Assembly (NCBI RefSeq): GCF_001672755.1
Contig: NZ_LZKI01000182.1
Coordinates: 1-51,193 of the forward strand
Direction: 5' to 3'
Length of the DNA stretch: 51,193 bases
From: Mycobacterium colombiense
Lineage (GTDB): Bacteria > Actinomycetota > Actinomycetes > Mycobacteriales > Mycobacteriaceae
Position numbers and translations under genes: made by a program. Positions 33,804 to 42,894 of the stretch are shown piece after piece; the first letter of the stretch is position 1; each line of letters opens with the position of its first letter. The notes under the pieces are model-generated. The model was not told the origin of the DNA. It searched no databases and saw only the letters and a program-made list of their open reading frames with translations.

Positions 33804-34511
33804 TCACTCCATCCAGATCAGTGAGGCCAGCCGGCCGGTCGGCGCATCCCGGCGATGACTGAACAGCGCCGAGTCGTCTACCGTGCATCGCGGATCGATG
33901 TCGATTGCTATCACACCCAAATCCGTTAGCTGGCAGGCGATTCCGGCCCGCAGGTCGAGTCCGGGGGTTCCCGTGGCGGTGGTGGTCCGGCTGCCCGGGA
34001 GCGCAGCCTCGACCTCGTCGGCCATGGCCGCGGGCACTTCGTAATTGCGGCCGCTGACCGCCGGACCCAACAACACCGAAATGTTCTCGGGCCGCGCGCC
34101 GAGCTCCAGCATCTTCTCCACCGTGCGGGCCACCACCCCGCGCTGGGCGCCGACCCGGCCGGCGTGCACCGCCGCGGCCACGCCGGCGCGCGCGTCGGCC
34201 ATCAGCACCGGGACGCAGTCGGCGGTGACCACCGCCAGGGCGAGGCGCGCGGTTCGGGTGACCAGCGCGTCGGTGTCGTCGACCGCGGTGTCGCGCGCCC
34301 CGTCGACCACCTCCACCCGGACACCGTGGACCTGGTTCATCCACACCACGCGGCCGGCGCGCAGGCCGATGGTGGCGGCCAGCCGGGCCCGGTTCTGGGC
34401 GACCGCCGCCGGGTCGTCCCCGACGTGGTCGCCCAGATTGAAGGTGTCGAACGGCGGCTTCGAGACACCGCCGGCGCGGGTGGTGGTCACCCGCCGGATG
34501 CGAACGCTCAC
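33804..34511 (-). CDS. pgeF: Peptidoglycan editing factor PgeF (YfiH, laccase-domain protein)
   Basis: A 235-residue DUF152/YfiH protein. E. coli PgeF removes wrongly added residues such as UDP-MurNAc-L-Ser, which suits a position beside ftsZ and the mur genes. Conserved metal and active-site residues appear in WMNQVHGVRVEVV near 70, TADCVPVLMADARAGVAAAVHAG near 110 split by short turns, and the C-terminal DPRCT and FSHRRDAPTGRLASL. I start at GTG (SVRIRRVTTTRAGG); an ATG 25 codons upstream is possible. Confidence 0.9.
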   Translation of the reverse strand: MSVRIRRVTTTRAGGVSKPPFDTFNLGDHVGDDPAAVAQNRARLAATIGLRAGRVVWMNQVHGVRVEVVDGARDTAVDDTDALVTRTARLALAVVTADCVPVLMADARAGVAAAVHAGRVGAQRGVVARTVEKMLELGARPENISVLLGPAVSGRNYEVPAAMADEVEAALPGSRTTTATGTPGLDLRAGIACQLTDLGVIAIDIDPRCTVDDSALFSHRRDAPTGRLASLIWME

Positions 34512-34590
34512 GTGACCAGTATCCGGATTCCCCTGTCGGCCAGGCGGCCCCGACGGTCGCGGCCGGGGGTCCAGGGTCAAGGGCATGTTC

Positions 34591-35751
34591 TCAGCGGCGC
34601 ATGAACGGCGGCACGTCGACGTCATCGTCATCGCCGCCGATATTCAAGGTCGAGCCGTTGGTGTGCACCGGCACGCTGACCGCGTCGACCGGTTCGAACA
34701 ACGTCGAGGTGAGCTTGCCCGCCTTCGCCGACTCGATCCGGTGCGCACCGCCGGTCTTCTCCTCCTTATCGGCACTGCCGCCGATCACGGGCTTGCGGCC
34801 GGCGCCCGCGGCGTCGAAGCCCGCGGCGATGACGGTGACGCGCACCTCGTCGCCCAGCGAGTCGTCGATCACGGTGCCGAAGATGATGTTGGCGTCTTGG
34901 TGGGCGGCGTCCTGCACCAGCGAGGCCGCCTCGTTGATCTCGAACAGTCCCAGGTCGCTGCCGCCGGCAATCGACATCAGCACGCCGTGCGCGCCCTCCA
35001 TCGAGGCTTCCAGCAGCGGCGAGTTGATGGCGATCTCGGCGGCCTTGAGCGAGCGGCCCTCGCCGCGGGCCGAACCGATACCCATCAGAGCTGTACCCGC
35101 GCCGGACATGATGCCCTTGACGTCGGCGAAGTCGACGTTGATCAGGCCCGGGGTGGTGATCAGGTCGGTGATGCCCTGCACACCGTTGAGCAGCACCTCG
35201 TCGGCGCTGCGGAAGGCGTCCATCAGCGATACCGCGGCGTCGCCCATCTGCAGCAGCCGGTCATTGGGGATCACGATCAGGGTGTCGCAGCTCTCGCGCA
35301 GCGCCGAGATGCCACTCTCGGCCTGGTTGCCGCGCCGCTTGCCCTCGAACGAGAACGGCCGGGTGACCACGCCGACGGTCAGCGCTCCCAGCTTGCGCGC
35401 GATGCTTGCGACGACGGGCGCGCCGCCGGTGCCGGTCCCGCCGCCCTCGCCGGCGGTGACGAAAACCATGTCCGCGCCGCGGAGCAGCTCTTCGATCTCG
35501 TCCTTGGCGTCCTCGGCGGCCTTGCGGCCGACCTCCGGGTCCGCCCCGGCCCCCAGGCCTCGCGTGGACTCGCGCCCGACGTCGAGTTTGACGTCGGCAT
35601 CACTCATCAACAGCGCCTGCGCGTCGGTGTTGATCGCGATGAACTCCACGCCTTTGAGGCCTTGTTCGATCATCCGGTTGACGGCGTTGACGCCGCCGCC
35701 ACCGATACCCACGACCTTGATGACGGCCAGGTAGTTGTGCGGGGGGGTCAT
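34591..35751 (-). CDS. ftsZ: Cell division GTPase FtsZ
   Basis: Tubulin-like GTPase that forms the Z ring. The 386-residue protein starts TPPHNYLAVIKVVG as in M. tuberculosis. The GTP-binding GGGGVNAVNRM, the tubulin signature GGGTGTGGAP near 105 and the T7 loop region NVDFADVKGIMSG near 207 are intact, and the C-terminal tail DDDDVDVPPFMRR should bind SepF and FtsW. A small acidic/lysine insertion (GSADKEEK) sits in the linker. Two ATGs stand in a row; GGAGG is 7 nt before the first and 10 before the second. Confidence 0.98.
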   Translation of the reverse strand: MTPPHNYLAVIKVVGIGGGGVNAVNRMIEQGLKGVEFIAINTDAQALLMSDADVKLDVGRESTRGLGAGADPEVGRKAAEDAKDEIEELLRGADMVFVTAGEGGGTGTGGAPVVASIARKLGALTVGVVTRPFSFEGKRRGNQAESGISALRESCDTLIVIPNDRLLQMGDAAVSLMDAFRSADEVLLNGVQGITDLITTPGLINVDFADVKGIMSGAGTALMGIGSARGEGRSLKAAEIAINSPLLEASMEGAHGVLMSIAGGSDLGLFEINEAASLVQDAAHQDANIIFGTVIDDSLGDEVRVTVIAAGFDAAGAGRKPVIGGSADKEEKTGGAHRIESAKAGKLTSTLFEPVDAVSVPVHTNGSTLNIGGDDDDVDVPPFMRR

Positions 35752-36023
35752 CATTCGTCTTCCTCCCTGATGGGCTTGGCTCAGCTCTCCCGGCGGTGGG
35801 CTCCTCCGGACATTCGCGGACCCCCCTGGCAAACCCTCAACCTCAACCATAGAGTTAGAGTTATGTCAAGTAGTTCCGCGCAACCAGAACGGTATGGGTA
35901 TGGCGCGCCCTAACCCCGCAGGCGCGCCGACACGCGTCCCGCAAATTTCGGGCAATTTTCCCGCGTCGGGCGGCGTGCGCGCTGCTCGGCGGCGCATCGC
36001 GCGGCGCGACGTGATGAAGATCG
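35752..36023 (-). promoter_or_regulatory. ftsQ-ftsZ intergenic region with promoter-like TTGACA
   Basis: About 270 bp without a gene. On the minus strand TTGACA (35864-35869) is a perfect -35 hexamer, followed by TAACTCTAACTC, a 6-bp direct repeat, and then CTATGGTTG. Spacing to a -10 is not ideal. Independent ftsZ promoters in this gap are known for mycobacteria, so this is the likely site of one. Confidence 0.5.
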
Positions 36024-37043
36024 CTACTTGACCGTCGGCAGGTCCGGGCTGGACACGTCGTAGGTCTTGCCGGGCTGGGTCAGCAGCGCGGCCAGCTTCT
36101 CGGCCTTCTCGTCGGTGCGGTCGGTGGTGCCCCAGATCACCACTCGGCCGTCGCCGAGCGTCAGGGTGATCGAGGCCACCGAAGGGGCGGCGATGCGACC
36201 GACCTGGCCCTGGACCTCGGGACGCAACGCGGTCAGCACCTGCAGGGCGGCCTTGGTCGCCGGGTCGTTCGGCCCGGGGTCGGCGACGTCGAGGTACGGC
36301 AGCGCCGGCGGCGGCGGCCCGGTCGCGAAGTCCACGCCGTCGCGGTCGAACAGATGCGGGCCGTCGGGAAAGTCCTTGACCGCCACCGGGACTCGCTCGA
36401 CGATGGTGATGCGCAGCGCCGAGGGGTACTGGCGCTGCACCCGCGCGCTGGCCACCCGCCGGATCGCCGCCACCCGGTCGGCGACCTGGTTGGTGTTGAT
36501 CTGCAGGAGCGGCGTTCCGATCCGCACCCGCGCCGCGTCCAGAACCTCTTCCCGCGTCACCACCCCGGTGCCTACGACGACGATGTTGCGGGCCGACATC
36601 GCGGGGGTGAAATAGAGGATCAGGGCCAGCCCGATCCCGACGATCACCAGCAAGACCGTCACCAGCAGCATCTTCAGGCCCCGAACCACGCCCCGCGCAA
36701 CGGGTTTGGGCTCGTTGACCAGCCGCCCGCCGGCGCGGCGCTTCGCCTCGCGGCGGGCCTCTTCGATGGCGGTGGCGCGGGCCTGCGCGGCGCGGCGCTC
36801 GGCCCGCTCCCGGCGAGCGCGCCGGCGGGGCCCCTCGACCTCGGCCTGGTCGGCCCCCTGACCGTCGCCCACGTCGGTTCCCGGCCGGGCCCCGCCCGTT
36901 CCGGTGGCGAGCGGTTCGGTGGCCGCGTTGTCGGCGCCGTCCTCGTCAGCGCCGCCCGCGTCGTCGTCAACGTCGCCGGCGGGTCGACCCGCCGCCGGTT
37001 CGCCGACAGCGTTGGCCGGGACGGGGTCGTCCGGTTCCGTCAT
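36024..37043 (-). CDS. ftsQ: Cell division protein FtsQ
   Basis: A 339-residue bitopic divisome protein. A long cytosolic part, first acidic (DDVDDDAGGADEDGADN) and then strongly basic (RRRARRERAERRAAQARA), is followed by one transmembrane helix near 122-143 (MLLVTVLLVIVGIGLALILY). The POTRA domain comes next (NIVVVGTGVVTREEVLDAA) and then the beta domain with KDFPDGPHLFDRDG and VSSPDLPTVK at the end. The ATG overlaps the murC stop as ATGA. Confidence 0.95.
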   Translation of the reverse strand: MTEPDDPVPANAVGEPAAGRPAGDVDDDAGGADEDGADNAATEPLATGTGGARPGTDVGDGQGADQAEVEGPRRRARRERAERRAAQARATAIEEARREAKRRAGGRLVNEPKPVARGVVRGLKMLLVTVLLVIVGIGLALILYFTPAMSARNIVVVGTGVVTREEVLDAARVRIGTPLLQINTNQVADRVAAIRRVASARVQRQYPSALRITIVERVPVAVKDFPDGPHLFDRDGVDFATGPPPPALPYLDVADPGPNDPATKAALQVLTALRPEVQGQVGRIAAPSVASITLTLGDGRVVIWGTTDRTDEKAEKLAALLTQPGKTYDVSSPDLPTVK

Positions 37044-38506
37044 CGCAACGCCCCGGGCGCGCTGCGATTGGCGCGCACCCGCAACGCGGTGACGATCTCG
37101 GGCCCCAGCAGGGTCACGTCGCCGGCTCCCATGGTGACGATGACGTCGCCGGGCCCGGCGGCGGCCGCCACCTGCTCGGCGGCCGCGGCGAAGTGTGGGA
37201 GATAGCGCACCGGCACGCTGACGTGCTCGGCGACGCTGGCCCCGCTGACACCGGCCAGCGGTTGTTCGCGGGCACCGTAGACGTCGAGGACGAAAACCTC
37301 GTCCGCCGCGTCCAGGGCCTGCCCGAACTCCTCGGCGAAAGCCTTTGTCCGCGAATACAAATGGGGCTGGAACACCGCGATGCTGCGGCCGTCACCGCTC
37401 TGCTCGAGCAGGGTGCGGACTGCCGCCAGCGTGGCGACGATCTCCGTGGGGTGGTGGGCATAGTCGTCGAACACCCGCACCGAGGCCGTGCTGCCGACCA
37501 GTTCGAACCGGCGGCGCACGCCCTCGAAGCCGGCCAGGCCGTCCAGCACCGCATCGATCGGGGCGCCGATCTCGAGCGCCGCCAGCAGCGCCCCCATCGC
37601 GTTGAGCGCCATATGACGGCCGGGCACCGACAGCCGCATCACCCGCGGGTGCTGCTCCGGGTCCAGTTCGGGGGCCAGCTGGATCTGCGCGACGGCCTCG
37701 GTGCCCTGCTGTTGCCACGACAACAACGTCGCGGCGAGTTCGTCGCCGGCGCGCGGGGATCCGTACCGCAGCACCCTGATGCCCAGCTCGGCCGTGCGCC
37801 GGGCCAGCGCCTCTGCCCCCGGGTCGTCAACGCACACCACCAGCGCCCCGCCGGGCGCCAGCCGCTCCACGAAGGCGTCGAACACCGCGACATAGGCGTC
37901 CGCGCTGCCGTAGAAGTCCAGGTGGTCGGTCTCGATGTTGGTGACCACGGCGACATTGGGCGTGTACTCCAGCAGCGAGCCGTCGCTTTCGTCGGCCTCC
38001 GCGACGAAGCAGTCGCCACTGCCGTGGTGGGCGTTGGTGCCGGCCTCGCCCATCTCGCCGCCGACCGCGAACGACGGGTCGCGCCCGCAATGCTGCAGCG
38101 CGACGATCAACATCGACGTCGTCGTCGTCTTGCCGTGCGTGCCGGTGACCATCAGCGTGGTGCGGCCGTCCATCAGCTTGGCCAGCACGGCGGGCCGCAG
38201 TATCACCGGAATGCCGCGCCGCCGGGCCTCGACGAGCTCGGGATTGGTCTTCGGGATGGCGGCGTGCGTGGTGATGACCGCGGTGGCACCGCCGGGCAAC
38301 AGATCCAGCGAGGACGCGTCGTGCCCGATGTTGATCTGCGCGCCCCGGGCCCGCAGCGCGTGAATGCCGCGGGACTCCTTGGCATCCGAGCCGGACACCA
38401 GCCCGCCGCGGTCGAGCAGGATGCGGGCGATGCCGGACATGCCGGCTCCCCCGATGCCGACCATGTGCACCCGCTGCAGCTCGGGCGGCAGCTGCTCGGT
38501 GTTCAC
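37040..38506 (-). CDS. murC: UDP-N-acetylmuramate--L-alanine ligase
   Basis: Adds L-Ala to UDP-MurNAc. The 488-residue enzyme has the UDP-binding start VHMVGIGGAGMSGIA, the ATP loop GTHGKTTTTSM near 120, EADESDGSLL near 150, NIETDHLDFYG and the C-terminal DDYAHHPTEI near 350. The GTG start overlaps the murG stop (GTGA). The longer open frame upstream is antisense-frame noise over murG. Confidence 0.97.
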   Translation of the reverse strand: MNTEQLPPELQRVHMVGIGGAGMSGIARILLDRGGLVSGSDAKESRGIHALRARGAQINIGHDASSLDLLPGGATAVITTHAAIPKTNPELVEARRRGIPVILRPAVLAKLMDGRTTLMVTGTHGKTTTTSMLIVALQHCGRDPSFAVGGEMGEAGTNAHHGSGDCFVAEADESDGSLLEYTPNVAVVTNIETDHLDFYGSADAYVAVFDAFVERLAPGGALVVCVDDPGAEALARRTAELGIRVLRYGSPRAGDELAATLLSWQQQGTEAVAQIQLAPELDPEQHPRVMRLSVPGRHMALNAMGALLAALEIGAPIDAVLDGLAGFEGVRRRFELVGSTASVRVFDDYAHHPTEIVATLAAVRTLLEQSGDGRSIAVFQPHLYSRTKAFAEEFGQALDAADEVFVLDVYGAREQPLAGVSGASVAEHVSVPVRYLPHFAAAAEQVAAAAGPGDVIVTMGAGDVTLLGPEIVTALRVRANRSAPGALR

Positions 38507-39726
38507 GAGGTTTCCCCGGTCCACCGGGCACTCGGGCGGAGCTGCGCCTTCCTGGCGATGTCCAGCGCCGCCTGGGCGACCTGGCGCGCCGCGTCGGGAT
38601 GCCCAACCCGCGCGGCGGCGGCGGTCATGGCCGCCAGCCGCGGCGGGTCGCCCACCAGCCCCGCCACTTCCCGGGCCACCAGCTCCGGCGTCAGGTCGGC
38701 GTCGGCGACGATCATGCCGCCGCCGGCGTTGACCACCGGCAGCGCGTTGAGCCGCTGCTCCCCGTTGCCGATCGGCAGGGGCACGTAGATGGCCGGCAGG
38801 CCCACCGCCGACACCTCGGCGACCGTCATCGCACCGGACCGGCAGATCACCAGGTCGGCGGCCGAATAGGCCAGATCCATCCGATCGAGGTAGGGCACCG
38901 CCACGTACGGCGGGTCGCCCGGCCGGGGCTCGCGCAGGTCGAGCGTGTTCTTGGGGCCGTGCGCATGCAGGACGGCCACGCCGGCGGCGGCCAGCCCGGC
39001 GGCCGCCCCGGAGACGGCCCGGTTCAGTGAGGCCGCGCCCTGCGAGCCGCCGAAAACCAGCAACACCGGGGCGTCGTCGGCGAAACCGAAGAAGCGGCGC
39101 GCCTCGTCGCGCAGCGCCGCGCGGTCCAGCGAGGTGATGGTCTCGCGCACCGGCACCCCGACCACCTCGGCGCGCGGCAGCCCGCAGTCGGCCACCGCGG
39201 ACAGCACCCGCTCGGCCGTGCGGGCACCCACCCGGTTGGCCAGCCCGGCGCTGGCATTGGCCTCGTGGATCACCACCGGGACCCGCGGCTTGCGGGGCGA
39301 GACCCCGCGGGCGGCCAGGTAGGCCGGCAGTGCCACGTACCCGCCGAAACCGATCACCACGTCGGCATCGACCGCCCTGAGCACGGCACGCGTTTCCCGG
39401 ACCGCCCGCCACACCCGCGAGGGCAGCCGGGCCAGGTCGCCGCTGGGTTTGCGCGGCAGCGGCACCGGCGTGATCAGCTCGAGGTCATAGCCGCGCTCGG
39501 GCACCAGCCGGGTCTCCAGCCCCCGGGCGGTGCCCAGCGCGGTGATCCTGACTCGCGGGTCGAGGGCGCTCAGCGCGTCCGCGACGGCCATTGCCGGCTC
39601 GACGTGACCGGCGGTTCCCCCGCCGGCGAGCACCACCGACAGTGGCTTAAAAGACGACAACGCGGCACCGGCGGGCGAAGGGTTTACCCCCCGCCCGCCG
39701 GTCGGCTTGTTGACCGTGTCGTTCAC
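38503..39726 (-). CDS. murG: UDP-GlcNAc:lipid I N-acetylglucosaminyltransferase
   Basis: Converts lipid I to lipid II at the inner membrane face. The 407-residue GT28 enzyme shows the glycine loops VVLAGGGTAGHVEPAMAVAD near 30 and VFGGSQGAASLNRA near 225, the lipid-facing VIGFGGYVALPAYLAA, HEANASAGLANR, and the UDP-GlcNAc motif ICRSGAMTVAEVSAVGLPAI near 305. GTG start overlapping the ftsW stop. An N-terminal extension of about 28 residues precedes the fold. Confidence 0.97.
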   Translation of the reverse strand: MNDTVNKPTGGRGVNPSPAGAALSSFKPLSVVLAGGGTAGHVEPAMAVADALSALDPRVRITALGTARGLETRLVPERGYDLELITPVPLPRKPSGDLARLPSRVWRAVRETRAVLRAVDADVVIGFGGYVALPAYLAARGVSPRKPRVPVVIHEANASAGLANRVGARTAERVLSAVADCGLPRAEVVGVPVRETITSLDRAALRDEARRFFGFADDAPVLLVFGGSQGAASLNRAVSGAAAGLAAAGVAVLHAHGPKNTLDLREPRPGDPPYVAVPYLDRMDLAYSAADLVICRSGAMTVAEVSAVGLPAIYVPLPIGNGEQRLNALPVVNAGGGMIVADADLTPELVAREVAGLVGDPPRLAAMTAAAARVGHPDAARQVAQAALDIARKAQLRPSARWTGETS

Positions 39727-41429
39727 CCGTAACGCTGACCTTCCAGTGCGCGAGCGCGTCGTGGCTGACGCTGGCCGGCCGCCTGGCTGACGCGGCGCTG
39801 GCCAGATCCATGATGCCTCGCCCGTGATCGAGCGGTACCCCCAGTCTGGCGAGACGGCCGCCCGCCCGATCGCGATAGCGCCGGCCGCAGCGGTGCGTCG
39901 GCCTTCTGGGAGGCCTTGCGGGGGGCCTTACGCCCCGGCGCGCCTGCGCCCTTGCGCGGCGGCTCGGCCGACTTCGGGCGGGCACGCTTGCGATCGCGGA
40001 ACGCCTCCAGGCGCGTCGGCGAATAGGGCTCGGGCAGCGGCAGCCGCAGTATCCGGTTCACCTTGTCGTCGCGGCCGGCCCGCAGCGCGGCCACCGCTTC
40101 GGGTTCGTGACGAGCCGCGTTGGCCATGATGCCGATCATGAAAAGCGTTGCGGCGGTGGATGTTCCACCGGCAGAAATCAGCGGCAGCTGAATACCGGTG
40201 ACGGGGAGGATGCCGATGACGTATCCGATGTTGATGAAGGCCTGGCCCAGCACCCACATGGTCGTGGTGGCGGTCAGCAGCCGCAGGAACGGGTCGGCCG
40301 AGCGGCGGGCGATGCGCATCCCGGTGTAGGCGAACAGCCCGAACAGCACCAGCAGCGCGAAGGCACCGACGAATCCGAGCTCCTCGCCGATGATGGCGAA
40401 GATGAAGTCGTTGTGGGCGTTGGGCAGATAGTTCCATTTGGCCACGCCCTGGCCCAGGCCGTCGCCGAAGATACCGCCGTGCGCCAGCGCGAATTTGGCC
40501 TGTCGGGCCTGGTAGCCGGTGTCCTGCGGGTCGTTCTCGGGGTTGATCCAGGACCGCACCCGGTCCGACCGGTAGCCGGCCGACATGGCCAGGACCGCGC
40601 CGGCGACGAAGACGGCGAACAACGAGGTGACGAACACCCGCAGCGGCAGGCCCGCGTACCACAGCAGGGCCAGCAGGATGATGCCCAGCGACACGGTCTG
40701 CCCGAGGTCGGGCTGCGCCACGATCAGCGCGAGCGCGATCACCGCCGCCGGCACCAGCGGAATCAGCAGTTCGCGCAGGCTCGCCCGCTCCAGCCGACGG
40801 GCGGCCAGCATGTGCGCGCCCCAGATGGCGAAGGCGATCTTGGCCAGCTCGGAGGGCTGCATGGAGAAGCCCGCGATCACGAACCACTTACGAGATCCGT
40901 TGGCCAGGTTGCCGATACCGGGAACGAGTACCAGCACCAGCAGGATGACCGTGACGACGTAGCCGGTGAACGCGACGCGGCGGATGAACCGCACCGACAT
41001 CCGCAGCGAGGCGTAGCAGGCGATGAGCCCGATCACGGTCCACAGCACCTGCTTGCCGAAGATCACCCAGGCCGATCCGTCGGCGTCGTAGGACCGCACG
41101 CCGGATGCCGAGAGCACCATGATCAGCCCGAGTGTGGTCAGCAGCCCGGCTACCGCGATGATCAGGTGAAAGGAGGTCATGGGCCGGCCCAGCCAGGCGC
41201 CGAACCGGCTGTGCGAACCGCCCTCGCCGGCGGCGGCCTTGTCCTTCTTCGCCTTCTGCGGCTTATCGGCCCTCTTGACGGCCTTCTGGTCGGCCGTGGC
41301 TTCCTTGTCGGCCTTGGCTTCCGCGGTGGCATCCGTGGCGTCGGCGTCGTCGGCCAGCCCCGGCTCGGCCGTGGCTGTTTCGGTGGCGTCTTTCCCCCGG
41401 CCCAGCAGCCGGGTCAGTGCGTTACCCAC
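39723..41429 (-). CDS. ftsW: SEDS peptidoglycan glycosyltransferase FtsW
   Basis: Septal glycan polymerase working with PbpB. About 568 residues. A charged, Lys/Ala/Asp-rich cytosolic N-terminus (~95 residues) precedes ten membrane helices. SEDS hallmarks include GNLANGSRKWFVIAGFSMQPS, AQPDLGQTVSL with the catalytic aspartate, the big extracytoplasmic loop with NDPQDTGYQARQAKFALAHG, and NAHNDFIFAIIGEELGFVGA. The basic C-terminal tail (~120 residues) is long. The start is GTG 7 bp after murD; the longer frame overlaps murD. Confidence 0.96.
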   Translation of the reverse strand: MGNALTRLLGRGKDATETATAEPGLADDADATDATAEAKADKEATADQKAVKRADKPQKAKKDKAAAGEGGSHSRFGAWLGRPMTSFHLIIAVAGLLTTLGLIMVLSASGVRSYDADGSAWVIFGKQVLWTVIGLIACYASLRMSVRFIRRVAFTGYVVTVILLVLVLVPGIGNLANGSRKWFVIAGFSMQPSELAKIAFAIWGAHMLAARRLERASLRELLIPLVPAAVIALALIVAQPDLGQTVSLGIILLALLWYAGLPLRVFVTSLFAVFVAGAVLAMSAGYRSDRVRSWINPENDPQDTGYQARQAKFALAHGGIFGDGLGQGVAKWNYLPNAHNDFIFAIIGEELGFVGAFALLVLFGLFAYTGMRIARRSADPFLRLLTATTTMWVLGQAFINIGYVIGILPVTGIQLPLISAGGTSTAATLFMIGIMANAARHEPEAVAALRAGRDDKVNRILRLPLPEPYSPTRLEAFRDRKRARPKSAEPPRKGAGAPGRKAPRKASQKADAPLRPALSRSGGRPSRQTGGTARSRARHHGSGQRRVSQAAGQRQPRRARALEGQRYG

Positions 41430-41436
41430 GCCCGCC

Positions 41437-42894
41437 CTACCGGAGCGCCGCGCGCACGGCGGCCGCGAACGCGTCGCCACGGTCGGCGTAACCCGCGAAT
41501 TGGTCGAACGATGCGCCCGCCGGTGCCAGCAGGACGGTGTCACCGGGCTGCGCCACAGTACGCGCTGCGGCGACCGCCGCGTTCATCACCGCCGCGCCCC
41601 GATTGTCACCCGTTTGTTTCACTTCTGTCACATCTGCCCCAGAAACCACAGCAGTCGCATCCATACCAGCATCCTCGCCTGTCACAACGTGCAGGACGGG
41701 GACATCCGGCGCGTGTCGCGATAACGCCTCTGCAACCTCTTGCCGGTCTCGGCCGATCAGCACCGCCCCGACCAGCCGCGACGCCATCCTGGCGACCTCG
41801 GCGTCGACCGACGCGCCCTTCAGCAGGCCGCCGGCGATCCAGACGACGCGGGGGTAGGCCAGCACGGACGCCTCGGCGGCGTGGGGGTTGGTGGCCTTGG
41901 AGTCGTCGACGTAGGTGACGCCGTCGGCGACGGCCACGACTTCGGCCCGGTGCCGCCCCACCCGGAAGGAGGCGATCGCGGCCGCGACCGCCTCGGCAGG
42001 CACGTCGACGCAGCGCGCCAGCGCCGCGGCGGCCAGGGCGTCGAGCACCCCGACCGGGCCCGGCACCGGGATGGACCCGACCGGCAGCAGGGCCAGGTCG
42101 TCGGCAAAGGCGCGGTCAACCAGGTGGCCGTCGCGCACGCCCAGCTCCCCCACCGCCGGTTCGCCCAGCCGGAAGCCGACCCGCACCGGCGCCCGAGCGG
42201 TATCCAGCAGCGCCGCCGCCCGGGCGTCGTCCAGGCCCACCACCGCCACCCGACCATCGAGCACTCGCGCCTTCGCCGCGGCGTACGCCGCCAGGCTGCC
42301 GTGCCAGTCCAGGTGGTCTTCGGCGATGTTGAGCACCACACCGGCCTCCGGTTGCAGCGAAGGCGCCCAATGCAATTGGAAGCTGGACAGCTCGACGGCC
42401 AGCAGCTCGGCGGGTTGCTCCAGGACGTCGAGCACCGGGTCGCCGATGTTGCCGCACAGCAGGCTGCGCCGGCCGCCGGCGGTGAGCATGGCGTGCAGCA
42501 TCGACGTGGTGGTTGTCTTGCCGTTCGTCCCGGTCACCACCAGCCAGCGCCGCGGCGGCCCGTAGTGGCCCGCGGCGTCGAGCCGCCAGGCCAGCTCGAC
42601 GTCACCCCAGATCGGCACCCCGGCCGCCGCCGCGGCGACCAGCAGCGGCGTCGTCGGCGCGAAGCCGGGACTGGTGACCACCAGCGCGTACCGGGAGATC
42701 TCGTCGGCGGCCGCCGAAGTGGATGCGGTCGCCACCCCCGCGTCGGCGTAGCCGCGCAGCCTGGCCGGGTCGTCGTCACACAGCGTCGGTGCCGCGCCCA
42801 CTCGGGCCAGCGCCGCCAGCACCGCCTTGCCCGTCACCCCGCCGCCGGCCACCAGCACCGGCGCGCCGGGCGCCAGGGGTTCAAGACCGCTCAT
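41437..42894 (-). CDS. murD: UDP-N-acetylmuramoylalanine--D-glutamate ligase
   Basis: Adds D-Glu to UDP-MurNAc-L-Ala. The 485-residue enzyme has PVLVAGGGVTGKAVLAAL at the start, the ATP loop VTGTNGKTTTTSML near 125, NIAEDHLDWHGSL near 190 and YVDDSKATNPHA near 325. The C-terminal AGASFDQFAGYADRG is family-typical. Start ATG chosen because it overlaps the murX stop (TGATG). Confidence 0.97.
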   Translation of the reverse strand: MSGLEPLAPGAPVLVAGGGVTGKAVLAALARVGAAPTLCDDDPARLRGYADAGVATASTSAAADEISRYALVVTSPGFAPTTPLLVAAAAAGVPIWGDVELAWRLDAAGHYGPPRRWLVVTGTNGKTTTTSMLHAMLTAGGRRSLLCGNIGDPVLDVLEQPAELLAVELSSFQLHWAPSLQPEAGVVLNIAEDHLDWHGSLAAYAAAKARVLDGRVAVVGLDDARAAALLDTARAPVRVGFRLGEPAVGELGVRDGHLVDRAFADDLALLPVGSIPVPGPVGVLDALAAAALARCVDVPAEAVAAAIASFRVGRHRAEVVAVADGVTYVDDSKATNPHAAEASVLAYPRVVWIAGGLLKGASVDAEVARMASRLVGAVLIGRDRQEVAEALSRHAPDVPVLHVVTGEDAGMDATAVVSGADVTEVKQTGDNRGAAVMNAAVAAARTVAQPGDTVLLAPAGASFDQFAGYADRGDAFAAAVRAALR

